NCBI RefSeq assembly: GCF_016757215.1
Contig: NZ_JAESIY010000004.1
Location: 124,001 to 188,000, forward strand
Direction of reading: 5' to 3'
Source of the DNA: Fulvivirga sediminis
GTDB taxonomy: Bacteria > Bacteroidota > Bacteroidia > Cytophagales > Cyclobacteriaceae
DNA length: 64,000 bases
Both the position numbers and the translations under genes were made by a program. The stretch's first letter is position 1, and every line of letters starts with the position of its first letter. The notes under the pieces are model-generated. The model saw only the letters and a list, made by a program, of their open reading frames with translations. It made no database searches and was not told the DNA's origin. Positions 7,333 through 16,062 of this stretch are shown piece after piece.

Positions 7333-10300
7333 ATGATCAACAGTATCATTCAATTTTCTATTAAAAATAAAATTTTCATAGTACTCCTCACCTTATCTAT
7401 TGTGGGGTGGGGCTTATATTCCCTGAAGAAAATACCCATAGATGCCGTGCCTGATATCACTAACAACCAGGTACAGATTATTACTACTTCACAGAGTCTG
7501 GCGGCCCAGGAAGTAGAACAATTTCTCACTTACCCCGTGGAGCTAGCTATGGCCAACATTCCAGGTGTTACGGAGATCCGATCTATTTCTCGCTTTGGCC
7601 TATCGGTAGTTACCGTAGTATTTGAAGAAGATATGGGCACCTACCTACCCCGGCAGCTGGTAGCTGAAAAAATCAACGAAGCCAAAGAAAATATAGGCGA
7701 AGATCTGGGTACTCCACAAATGGGGCCCATTACCACTGGTTTGGGTGAAATCTATCAATATTCACTGGAAGTAGATGATGAACATAAGAAAGAATACTCC
7801 CCTGCCGATCTCCGCACTATTCAGGACTGGATCATAAAAAGGCAATTGAGCATGATTGAGGGAGTAGTAGAAATCAGCAGCTGGGGCGGCTTCATCAAGC
7901 AATATGAAGTAGCCATTGACCCTGCCAAACTCAACTCCTATGGGCTCACCCTCTCTCAAGTGTATGATGCACTGGCAAATAACAACCAAAACAGCGGAGG
8001 AAGCTACATAGAGAAAGGCCCTAACCTCTACTACATAAGAGGCAGAGGGCTGGCCCAAACCTATGATGATATAAGAAGCATAGTAGTGGAAAAAAGAAGC
8101 GTGTCTCCTATTACCATTGGAGATATAGCCACCGTGGGAGAAGGTCATGCTCCCAGATATGGTGCCGCCACCAAAGATGGAGAAGGAGAAACCGTAATAG
8201 GCATTGTAATGATGCTCAAAGGTGCTAACTCTGCCGCAGTAATAGATCGGGTAAAAGAAAGAGTAGCTGAAATACAAAGCACACTACCTGAAGGAGTAAG
8301 CATAAAACCATTTCTCGATAGAACGAAGCTGGTAGAAAAAACTACGGGCACCATTACAGAAAATCTAATCATAGGCGGGCTTATCGTTATATTAGCTTTA
8401 GTTTTCTTGCTTGGTACCATGCGCTCAGGGCTCATAGTAGCCTCTGTAATACCGCTATCTATGTTATTTGCGCTGGGTATGATGAACACTTTTGGTGTAT
8501 CAGCCAACCTTATGAGCCTGGGAGCATTAGATTTCGGAATTATAGTAGATGGCGCCGTAATCATAGTGGAGTTTATGGTAGTACTACTCATCAAAAATTC
8601 AGCTGAATTACAACAACTCACCAAAAGAGAAAAGCAAAACAAACTTGATACTATAGCCATTAATGCCTCCTCTCGCATGATGAATTCGGCTATTTTCGGA
8701 CAAATCATAATCCTTATTGTGTTCATCCCTATCCTTACCCTTACGGGAATAGAAGGAAAAACCTTTATACCTATGGCCCTCACTTTTGGCTTTGCCATTA
8801 TCGGGGCTATGATTTTGTGCCTTACTTATGTACCTATGGTCACCGCCAGCAGCCTCTACAGCAAAAGGATCAATAAAAAAACGTACGGCGATAAGTTTAT
8901 GGAATGGATGGAGCGAAAATACCAGCCTATCATTACCCAGTCATTAAAAATAAAAGGCCTTATCATCACCATAGCCTTAGTAGCACTGGCCCTGGCAGCA
9001 GTGCTATTTACTACGCTGGGAGGTGAGTTTATTCCTCAGTTAGATGAAGGAGATTTTGCACTGGAAACAAGAATGTCTCCCGGCACTTCATTAGAGGAAA
9101 TGACCAAAAACACCTCCAAGCTAGAAGCCATTTTACTTGATAGCTTCCCTGAAGTAGAAACGGTGGTTACAAAAATAGGAGCCGGCGCCGTACCTACAGA
9201 CCCTATGCCGGTAGAGGGGGGTGATGTTATCGTAAGCCTAAAAGAGCCTGACGAATGGGTATCTGCCGAAAGCAAACAAGAACTGGCGGAAAAAATGGAA
9301 AAGGCGCTAAGCATACTCCCAGGAGTGGCTGTAGAGTTCAGCCAGCCTATAGAAATGCGTTTCAATGAGCTTATGACAGGAATCAAACAAGATATAGCTG
9401 TTAAAATCTATGGTGATGACCTTGACATACTCCAGCAAAAGGGCAATCAGGCCGCTGCCATTATTCGCCAAATACCTGGTGCATCAGATGTAAAAGTAGA
9501 GCAGGTCACGGGCTTGCCACAGATCATTATTGACTACAACCGCAAGCGAATAGCTGAATACGGTTTAAATATCGCTGACCTTAACCATGTAGTAAGCACA
9601 GCGTTTGCTGGTGGTGGTTCAGGCAAAATCTTTGAAGGAGAAAAGCGCTTTGACCTGGTGGTAAGATTAAAGCAAAATTCCAGAAATGACATTGAATCAG
9701 TCAAAAACCTTTATATATCTACCAATAACGGGAGTATTCCCCTGCGAGAAGTGGCTGAAGTAAGCTATCAGGAAGCTCCCGCACAGATTTCAAGAGACAA
9801 TACCCACCGCCGTATTGTAATAGGGGTTAATGTAAGAAACAGAGACACACAATCTTTGGTAAACGATATGCAGACCCAGCTCCGCAGCAAGCTTAAACTC
9901 CCTACAGGCTATTCTATTACTTTCGGTGGAGAGTTTGAGAACCTGGAAAGAGCACAAGACAGGCTACAGATAGTAGTCCCCATAGCATTGGCACTCATTT
10001 TTGTTATCTTATTTATCAATTTGAGATCAGCCAAACAAACCTTATTAATCTACACAGCTATCCCTTTTTCGGCAGTAGGTGGCATCATAGCACTTTGGCT
10101 GCGTGGCATGCCATTTAGCATTTCAGCAGGCGTGGGTTTCATTGCTCTTTTTGGGGTAGCAGTGCTTAACGGCCTGGTACTCATCAGCAGTTTAAATGAC
10201 TTGAAAGAAGAAGGTGTAACCGACATCAGAGAACGGATAAAGCAAGCTACCACCTCTCGCTTAAGGCCTATATTTCTTACTGCCGTCACTGACATCCTTG

Positions 10301-11652
10301 GCTTTTTACCTATGGCTATTTCCTCTTCCGCAGGGGCTGAAGTACAGCGACCGCTAGCCACCGTTGTCATAGGTGGTTTGTTTAGCGCTACGCTACTCAC
10401 CTTAGTAGTTTTACCTGTTTTATATAGCTGGCTGGAAAAACCAGTGAAGTTAAATAAGCCAGCCCTGGCTACAGCAGTAATTATCGCTTTAGCTTTCACG
10501 TCATCATACAGTCAAACGCTCAGCATAGAAGAAGCCCAGAATTTAGCCACTGAGAGCAATCCATCTCTAAAGGCATCTGCTATAGCCATTGAAAAAAGCA
10601 ATCGACTACAAAAAACAGCTTTCAACCCAGACAACACCAATGTTTTTTATGGTGTAGAAGAAAGATCTAGAGAAACTGGAGGGCAGGAAGGAACGGAAAG
10701 CATAGGCCTTTCACAGCAGATAGATTTTCCTACTGCTTATGTCTCACGCTCTAAAATGCTTAAGCAGCAAACTGTGGTTCAGGAAAAAGCCTACCAAGTA
10801 GACCGCGCCATATTATTGAAAGAAGTTAATCTGGCCTATGCACAATGGATAAATGCCTGGCAAAAGGTGGAATTTTATCAGCAACTCGATAGCCTGTATC
10901 AAAACTTTGAAAAGGCAGCCAACATCAGGTATGAAACGGGAGAATCATCAGGCCTGGAACGATTGAATGCCCAAAGCAAGCGACAGGAAATCAGCCTGCT
11001 CCTATCATCAGCCTTAGCAGATGAAACCACCGCATTTACGGCTTTAAACCAGTTGCTAAATAATCGTTTATCAGAAAAGCCATCTCCTTCTACCTTATTT
11101 ATGGAATTAGAAACTAAGGTAACAGACTCTTTTGCAGACAATCCTTTTGTAAGCTATCAGCAGCAAAAAGTAACATTAGCTGAAAAACAGCTGAAAGCAC
11201 AGCAATCACAATGGCTGCCGGGCTTAAAAGGGCAGTATACCTTTCAGAATATGAATGGGCAAAATGGTTATTATGGTTTTCAGGTAGGCCTCACTATACC
11301 TCTGTTCTTTGGTGCTCAGCAGGCCAAAATGCAAGCTTCCAGACTTGAAATAGACCGGCAAAATATGCTGGTTCAAAACCAGAAACTAGCTTGGAACAGC
11401 GCCCTGCTGCAAGCAGGAGTTAACTATGAGCAACAGCAAAAACAACTGAAATATTACCAAAACACTGGCCTCCCGCTGAGTAAGCAGCTCTTTGAAGGAG
11501 CTTCGCTTTCATTTACTTCCGGTGATATAGATTATGTGGAATACCTGCAAAGCATAACGCAAGCCTCCACTATTAAAACCAATTGGTTTGATGCACTTCT
11601 TAAGTACAATCAATCCATTATTGAAATCAATTTTCTCAACGGCTCAAAATAA
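7333..11652 (+). CDS. CzcA-type heavy-metal RND pump fused to a TolC-like outer-membrane factor
   Basis: A 1439-aa fusion. Residues 1-1040 are a complete heavy-metal-efflux RND transporter with 12 predicted membrane segments and two periplasmic porter regions. TM4 carries DFGIIVDGAVIIVE (about 400-414), the D-D-E proton relay of the CzcA (Zn/Co/Cd/Ni) type rather than the Cu/Ag CusA signature. Residues 1046-1063 form a further hydrophobic segment, then about 375 residues of outer-membrane-factor coiled coil (LSIEEAQNLATESNPSLK onward) resembling CzcC/TolC. One polypeptide thus supplies inner pump and outer channel, a fusion recurrent in Bacteroidota. The adaptor gene follows after 6 nt. It exports divalent metals from periplasm and cytoplasm. 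Confidence 0.92.
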   Translation: MINSIIQFSIKNKIFIVLLTLSIVGWGLYSLKKIPIDAVPDITNNQVQIITTSQSLAAQEVEQFLTYPVELAMANIPGVTEIRSISRFGLSVVTVVFEEDMGTYLPRQLVAEKINEAKENIGEDLGTPQMGPITTGLGEIYQYSLEVDDEHKKEYSPADLRTIQDWIIKRQLSMIEGVVEISSWGGFIKQYEVAIDPAKLNSYGLTLSQVYDALANNNQNSGGSYIEKGPNLYYIRGRGLAQTYDDIRSIVVEKRSVSPITIGDIATVGEGHAPRYGAATKDGEGETVIGIVMMLKGANSAAVIDRVKERVAEIQSTLPEGVSIKPFLDRTKLVEKTTGTITENLIIGGLIVILALVFLLGTMRSGLIVASVIPLSMLFALGMMNTFGVSANLMSLGALDFGIIVDGAVIIVEFMVVLLIKNSAELQQLTKREKQNKLDTIAINASSRMMNSAIFGQIIILIVFIPILTLTGIEGKTFIPMALTFGFAIIGAMILCLTYVPMVTASSLYSKRINKKTYGDKFMEWMERKYQPIITQSLKIKGLIITIALVALALAAVLFTTLGGEFIPQLDEGDFALETRMSPGTSLEEMTKNTSKLEAILLDSFPEVETVVTKIGAGAVPTDPMPVEGGDVIVSLKEPDEWVSAESKQELAEKMEKALSILPGVAVEFSQPIEMRFNELMTGIKQDIAVKIYGDDLDILQQKGNQAAAIIRQIPGASDVKVEQVTGLPQIIIDYNRKRIAEYGLNIADLNHVVSTAFAGGGSGKIFEGEKRFDLVVRLKQNSRNDIESVKNLYISTNNGSIPLREVAEVSYQEAPAQISRDNTHRRIVIGVNVRNRDTQSLVNDMQTQLRSKLKLPTGYSITFGGEFENLERAQDRLQIVVPIALALIFVILFINLRSAKQTLLIYTAIPFSAVGGIIALWLRGMPFSISAGVGFIALFGVAVLNGLVLISSLNDLKEEGVTDIRERIKQATTSRLRPIFLTAVTDILGFLPMAISSSAGAEVQRPLATVVIGGLFSATLLTLVVLPVLYSWLEKPVKLNKPALATAVIIALAFTSSYSQTLSIEEAQNLATESNPSLKASAIAIEKSNRLQKTAFNPDNTNVFYGVEERSRETGGQEGTESIGLSQQIDFPTAYVSRSKMLKQQTVVQEKAYQVDRAILLKEVNLAYAQWINAWQKVEFYQQLDSLYQNFEKAANIRYETGESSGLERLNAQSKRQEISLLLSSALADETTAFTALNQLLNNRLSEKPSPSTLFMELETKVTDSFADNPFVSYQQQKVTLAEKQLKAQQSQWLPGLKGQYTFQNMNGQNGYYGFQVGLTIPLFFGAQQAKMQASRLEIDRQNMLVQNQKLAWNSALLQAGVNYEQQQKQLKYYQNTGLPLSKQLFEGASLSFTSGDIDYVEYLQSITQASTIKTNWFDALLKYNQSIIEINFLNGSK

Positions 11653-11658
11653 AACATC

Positions 11659-12834
11659 ATGTTCAATAAATATAAATACATCATATCATTACTTACGCTT
11701 ACTGTAATTATAAACGGCTGTAACCAGCAGCCTGCAGAAGAAGAGCACCACCATGAAGAAGAAGCGCATGGTGAAGAAGAAATCGCACTTTCTAAAGAGC
11801 AAATACAGCAGGCTGGCATTCACCTTGGCCCCTTTGATTATCAGCCTCTAGGGCAGTACATTACTACCAATGGCACCATAGAACTTCCGCCTAATAATTT
11901 GGCAAGCATCACCCCTATTATGAATGGCTTTGTGGAATCTATCCGCTTTTTAGAAGGGGCAGAAGTAAAGAAAGGTCAGGCTCTGGTTTCTCTAAAAAAC
12001 CCTGATTACATTACCCTACAGCAAGAATACATTCAGGCTATTAACAATTTCAATGTATTAGAAAAAGAACTGGAGAGACAACGTACTCTGGCCAAGGCAG
12101 AAGTGGGAGCTCAGAAGAAACTACAGCAGACCGAAGCCGATTTTAACAATGCCAAGGCCCAAAAATCTGCCTTATCAGAAAGACTAAAGTACCTGGGCAT
12201 AAGTCCTGCAAAAGTGGCACAGGGAAACATTCAAAACATGATTTACCTCACCGCTCCTTTTGACGGCACCGTTACTTCGGTAAATGCTCACAACGGACAG
12301 TATGTAAAAGCGGGTGAACCCATCATGGAGCTTATTAACAGAGAACATATGCACCTGGAATTACAGCTTTTTCAAAAAGACATTCATAAAGTAAAAGAAG
12401 GGCAGAAAATTATATTTAAAGTACCAGCCTTTGAAAATAATAAGCAATATGAGGGTGAAGTGTCTCTAGTAGGTAAAAACATGAATCCGCAAACGAAAAC
12501 AATTAGAGTACATGGCCACTTTCATGAAGAATTTGACTTGATAGCCGGGCTCTATGTAGAAGCTAACATATTACAAGACACCAGCAAGGTAAGGGTTTTA
12601 CCAGAAGAGGCTGTAATTCAAAATGAAGGGCAATATTACTTTTTCACCGAAAACGAGAAAGGGAATGGAACCTCTACATTTATCAAAAATGCTTTTACCC
12701 CTGGCACCACTTCTCATAATTTCACTGAAATAAAAGCCTTTAGCAATGAAGCCGACACTACTAAAATAGTGAAGTCAGGTAGCTTTTATCTAAAATCAGA
12801 AATGAATAAAGGAGAAGGCGGACATCATCATTAA
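11659..12834 (+). CDS. CzcB/CusB-like periplasmic adaptor lipoprotein
   Basis: A 391-aa membrane-fusion protein that links the RND pump to the outer-membrane channel. The signal peptide ends in a lipobox with Cys21 (INGC). It is followed by a His/Glu-rich stretch (EEEHHHEEEAHGEEE), and the protein ends GGHHH, so both ends are probable metal ligands. The core shows the barrel-sandwich/lipoyl half (GAEVKKGQALVSL), an alpha-hairpin (about 115-175) and the second lipoyl half (APFDGTVTSVNAHNGQYV). It is cotranscribed with the pump and closes the operon at a hairpin. Confidence 0.92.
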   Translation: MFNKYKYIISLLTLTVIINGCNQQPAEEEHHHEEEAHGEEEIALSKEQIQQAGIHLGPFDYQPLGQYITTNGTIELPPNNLASITPIMNGFVESIRFLEGAEVKKGQALVSLKNPDYITLQQEYIQAINNFNVLEKELERQRTLAKAEVGAQKKLQQTEADFNNAKAQKSALSERLKYLGISPAKVAQGNIQNMIYLTAPFDGTVTSVNAHNGQYVKAGEPIMELINREHMHLELQLFQKDIHKVKEGQKIIFKVPAFENNKQYEGEVSLVGKNMNPQTKTIRVHGHFHEEFDLIAGLYVEANILQDTSKVRVLPEEAVIQNEGQYYFFTENEKGNGTSTFIKNAFTPGTTSHNFTEIKAFSNEADTTKIVKSGSFYLKSEMNKGEGGHHH

Positions 12835-12843
12835 TCAACTATG

Positions 12844-12874
12844 CGATGGAGGTGATCTTCTCGCCTCCATCGTT
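12844..12874 (+). terminator. terminator-like hairpin after the efflux operon
   Basis: A 9-bp perfect stem CGATGGAGG (12844-12852) with CCTCCATCG (12864-12872), 10 nt after the adaptor stop and followed by only TT then A-rich sequence. Confidence 0.6.
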
Positions 12875-12918
12875 CAAAAAAAGCCTTTCTCCAGTACTTA
12901 AATTTTTAAGTTCATTCA

Positions 12919-13027
12919 ATCAGGCATTTACATTTTCAACCTTCATCTACCACTTAAAGAGATGAATTTTATTTTGAAAAATCACCCTAACTTCATCTGT
13001 AAAATGCCTGATTTTTCTCATTTTTTT
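12919..13027 (+). promoter_or_regulatory. candidate structured leader/attenuator of nrdGD
   Basis: A near-perfect 13-14 nt inverted repeat (ATCAGGCATTTAC at 12919-12931 with GTAAAATGCCTGAT at 12999-13012) is followed by T-rich sequence (13012-13027), like a long-loop terminator. Inside the loop AGATGAA (12959-12965) can pair with either of two identical TTCATCT copies (12942-12948 or 12992-12998), giving mutually exclusive hairpins. It lies directly upstream of the nrdG ATG at 13077. This is a structural reading by eye; I know no named riboswitch that fits. Confidence 0.4.
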
Positions 13028-13076
13028 GCCCAGGCTACTGATGTACTTTTCTTTCTCAAAAGTAAGCATTGGGGCT

Positions 13077-13568
13077 ATGTATTATTCCGAATTTACAGTA
13101 ACTACACAAGAGGTTCCTGGTGAGATTAGTCTTTGCCTCACCATTACAGGCTGCCCTATTCACTGCAAAGGCTGCCATTCACCCTACTTATGGAAACCTG
13201 GCAGTGGCCAGCTACTTACTGACAGGTTATATCATGACTTACTAGAAAGGTATCAAGGCCAAGCCAGCTGCGTACTTTTCATGGGTGGAGAGTGGCACCC
13301 TAAAGAACTAGCTCATAAGCTGGAAGAGGCCAAAAGCATGGGTTACAACACGTGCTTATACACCGGAAAAGACAAACTGGACAGCCAAATCACAAGACAA
13401 CTCACCTGGGTTAAATATGGCCCTTGGAAAAGCGAAAAGGGAGGCTTGGACAGCCACGGCACTAACCAACGTTTCATTAAAGTTGCTACTAACGAATTAC
13501 TGAATCACCTATTCATAAAAAATAAAAATGTTAAGACTTACAGAATCACAGGTAAAAAAGAAAATTGA
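13077..13568 (+). CDS. nrdG: anaerobic ribonucleotide reductase activating enzyme
   Basis: A radical-SAM activase that installs the glycyl radical on NrdD under anoxia. With the ATG at 13077 the protein has 163 residues, the usual size; the longer frame from a TTG at 13026 would add a non-conserved tail. The 4Fe-4S cluster cysteines are C26, C30 and C33 in GCPIHCKGCHSP. Overlap of about 41 nt with nrdD indicates translational coupling, here in the order nrdG-nrdD, whereas the reverse order is found in enterobacteria. Confidence 0.93.
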   Translation: MYYSEFTVTTQEVPGEISLCLTITGCPIHCKGCHSPYLWKPGSGQLLTDRLYHDLLERYQGQASCVLFMGGEWHPKELAHKLEEAKSMGYNTCLYTGKDKLDSQITRQLTWVKYGPWKSEKGGLDSHGTNQRFIKVATNELLNHLFIKNKNVKTYRITGKKEN

Positions 13569-15360
13569 ATTCATAGAAAACTACATTAAAGCGGGTAATG
13601 CAGCCGATGGCTCCACTGTAGATGCTAATGCTAATGTTACTTCAAAGAACATAGCTACCATGGAGGCTGAGCTGAATAAGGACATTAACATACAGGTAAA
13701 TCGGCAGCTGGTATGCAATAAAATCAATGAACTATTCGGGAAAGAGTTAGCCAATGAATATTTAAGACAAATTGAGAATCATGAGATTTACGTCCATGAC
13801 GAAACTTCACTTAAGCCCTATTGTGTATCTATCAGCATGTATCCCTTCTTACTCCATGGCCTTACTCAGCTAGGCGGAGAAAGCCAGGCACCCAAGCACC
13901 TGGAAAGCTTCTGTGGAGAGTTTGTAAACCTGGTATTTGCTGTAAGCTCACAGTTTGCTGGCGCTTTGGCTACAGTAGAGTTCCTCCCGTACTTCGATTA
14001 TTTTGCCCGTAAAGATTATGGAGATAATTACCTGGAAACCGCTACTGATATAGTGGCTAACCACATGCAACATGTAGTATATGCTATTAATCAACCTGCG
14101 GCGGCTCGTGGCTACCAATCAGTATTCTGGAATATATCGGTGTATGATCAGCCGTATTTTGAAAGCATTTTTGCTGACTTCGTATTTCCTGATGAAAAGA
14201 TGACCACGCCCAACTGGGAAAGCGTGAAGCGATTGCAGCAGTTTTTCTTAAGCTGGTTTAACCAAGAGAGGTCAAGAGCTATACTTACTTTCCCCGTAGT
14301 AACAGCGGCCATGCTCATTAAAGACCATAAACCAGTAGATACTGAGTTTGCCGATATGTGCGCCAAAGAGCTGAGCGAAGGAAATGCTTTTTTCATTTAT
14401 CAATCAGAAAACGCTGATAGCCTGGCCTCTTGCTGCAGGTTAAGAAATGAAATCAGTGAAAACACTTTTAGCTACTCATTAGGCGCCGGCGGGGTTTCTA
14501 CAGGATCTATCAATGTGATTACTCTAAACATGAACCGGTTGATTCAGCTAGGCAAATCGGTAGAAGAAGAGATCCATAAAATTCATAAATACCAGGTGGC
14601 TTACCGCAAATTGATGGAAACTTATCTGGAGGCTGGCATGCTGCCCGCTTATACGGCAGGCCTTATTTCGCTAGACAAACAGTTTCTCACCACCGGTATT
14701 AATGGCATGGTGGAAGCCGCAGAGAGCTGCGGAATAGAGCCTAACAACAATGATGAATATAAGGCCTTTGTTAAAGACATCCTTAAAACCATCTACGATG
14801 CTAATAAGGAAGCTAAAAAAACCTTCGGTTATATGTTTAATACAGAATTTGTACCGGCAGAAAATCTGGGAGTGAAAAATGCCAAATGGGATAAGCAAGA
14901 TGGTTTTTCTGTAACCAGAGAGTGTTATAACTCTTACTTCTACCGAGTAGAAGATGAATCCATAAACTTACTGGATAAACTCATGCTGCATGGCAAAGAG
15001 CTGGTAACTTTCTTGGATGGTGGCTCCGCACTGCACATCAACCTGGAGCAAGCACCTAATAAAGATGCATTTAGAAAATTAATAGATGCCGCCGCCATGG
15101 TGGGATGCAATTATTTCTGTTTCAACATTAAGATAACCATCTGTAATGCCTGTAACCATATCGATAAAAGAACCCTGACCGCCTGTAACAGCTGTGGCTC
15201 TCATAATATTGACTATGGCACAAGAGTTATTGGTTATCTAAAAAGAGTATCATGCTATAGTAGTGATCGACAAAAAGAACATAATATGAGGCACTATCAC
15301 AGACAAAAAAGCTCAGTAAAGAAGGCTGAGTATAGTGAGACTCAAACCGCCTTATCTTGA
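13528..15360 (+). CDS. nrdD: anaerobic ribonucleoside-triphosphate reductase (class III)
   Basis: A 610-aa class III reductase making dNTPs without oxygen. The active-site cysteine region is LASCCRLRNE (Cys302/303). Zinc-site cysteines are C-x2-C twice near the C-terminus (ICNACNH and ACNSCGSH). The glycyl-radical loop is RVIGYLKRVS with Gly at about 568. At 610 aa it is about 100 shorter than E. coli NrdD because the N-terminal ATP-cone is absent: the protein opens directly with the short KNIATMEAELNKDINIQV region, so overall activity control by dATP is probably missing. It implies that this organism can grow or survive without oxygen. Confidence 0.93.
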   Translation: MLRLTESQVKKKIEFIENYIKAGNAADGSTVDANANVTSKNIATMEAELNKDINIQVNRQLVCNKINELFGKELANEYLRQIENHEIYVHDETSLKPYCVSISMYPFLLHGLTQLGGESQAPKHLESFCGEFVNLVFAVSSQFAGALATVEFLPYFDYFARKDYGDNYLETATDIVANHMQHVVYAINQPAAARGYQSVFWNISVYDQPYFESIFADFVFPDEKMTTPNWESVKRLQQFFLSWFNQERSRAILTFPVVTAAMLIKDHKPVDTEFADMCAKELSEGNAFFIYQSENADSLASCCRLRNEISENTFSYSLGAGGVSTGSINVITLNMNRLIQLGKSVEEEIHKIHKYQVAYRKLMETYLEAGMLPAYTAGLISLDKQFLTTGINGMVEAAESCGIEPNNNDEYKAFVKDILKTIYDANKEAKKTFGYMFNTEFVPAENLGVKNAKWDKQDGFSVTRECYNSYFYRVEDESINLLDKLMLHGKELVTFLDGGSALHINLEQAPNKDAFRKLIDAAAMVGCNYFCFNIKITICNACNHIDKRTLTACNSCGSHNIDYGTRVIGYLKRVSCYSSDRQKEHNMRHYHRQKSSVKKAEYSETQTALS

Positions 15361-15410
15361 TTGTTTATTGCCAGTAGAGTAGGACTAGGTCAGTTCTGCT
15401 CTACTTTCTT

Positions 15411-15899
15411 TTATTGTTTTACTAAAGTCTTTATCAACTCCACCATACTTTCATTTCCCTGCTGAGCTGCCAGGTCTATAGGGCGCATGCCTCTAATATC
15501 TTGATCATACAAACTGGCACCATGAGCTACCAACTTCTTCACAATCTCCTCATGACCAAACATAGCCGCAAAGCCTAGGGCTGTTCCTCCATTGCCATTT
15601 TTAAGGTGAACATCTGCTCCTCGCTCTAAGAGCAAGTCTACCACAGGCTCAAAGCCTTTGAAACAAACCCCCATAAGAGCAGTGTTGCCTGAAGCGTCCT
15701 GATGGTTTATATCAGCACCATGATCTAACAACAATGCAGTTAATTTGGTACTACCATGATAAGTAGATAATATAAGAGGGCTGAAACCTTTGGCATCAGT
15801 AACATTAACCGATTGTCCACTTTCTAATAGACTCAAAGTGGTATCATAATCCTGATTTCTTATGGCATTAAATAAAGGGGAAGATGTAGTAGTTTGCAT
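15411..15899 (-). CDS. ankyrin-repeat protein paired with catalase
   Basis: A 162-aa protein of about four to five ankyrin repeats (DAKGFSPLILSTYHGSTKL, DASGNTALMGVCFKG, NGNGGTALGFAAMFG, DIRGMRPIDLAAQQG). It has no signal peptide, so it is cytoplasmic. Start chosen at 15899, where the repeat-capping helix begins; the longer frame from 15935 adds an unconserved dozen residues. It is divergent from the catalase gene. Ankyrin proteins next to catalases are known from Pseudomonas AnkB and Campylobacter Cj1386, the latter needed for haem loading of KatA, so a similar helper role is likely here. Confidence 0.85.
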   Translation of the reverse strand: MQTTTSSPLFNAIRNQDYDTTLSLLESGQSVNVTDAKGFSPLILSTYHGSTKLTALLLDHGADINHQDASGNTALMGVCFKGFEPVVDLLLERGADVHLKNGNGGTALGFAAMFGHEEIVKKLVAHGASLYDQDIRGMRPIDLAAQQGNESMVELIKTLVKQ

Positions 15900-15971
15900 T
15901 GATCTTATTGTTGATTTAAATGATAACACCCTCACTTAATAACTGTTTGATTAGTAATGCCTATATGGTAT

Positions 15972-15986
15972 TTATAATAACTATAA
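15972..15986 (+). promoter_or_regulatory. PerR-like operator between the ankyrin gene and catalase
   Basis: TTATAATAACTATAA matches the Bacillus PerR box TTATAATnATTATAA at 13 of 14 defined positions. It is centred between two divergent peroxide-defence genes (73 nt from the ankyrin start, 77 nt from the catalase start). It is flanked by an outer 7-bp inverted repeat ATGGTAT (15965-15971) / ATACCAT (15995-16001). A peroxide-sensing Fur-family repressor is the obvious candidate; none is encoded in this window. Confidence 0.5.
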
Positions 15987-16062
15987 GTTTTCTTATACCA
16001 TTTCACTAACATTAGCTTAGTTAATATGTTATCCCTGATAACTAACCAAACTAAACCTCGAA

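Noticed and set aside
8145-8798. 217-aa antisense frame inside the RND gene
   Set aside because: Low-complexity Ser/Thr/Ile translation mirroring the pump codons; no promoter or family features.
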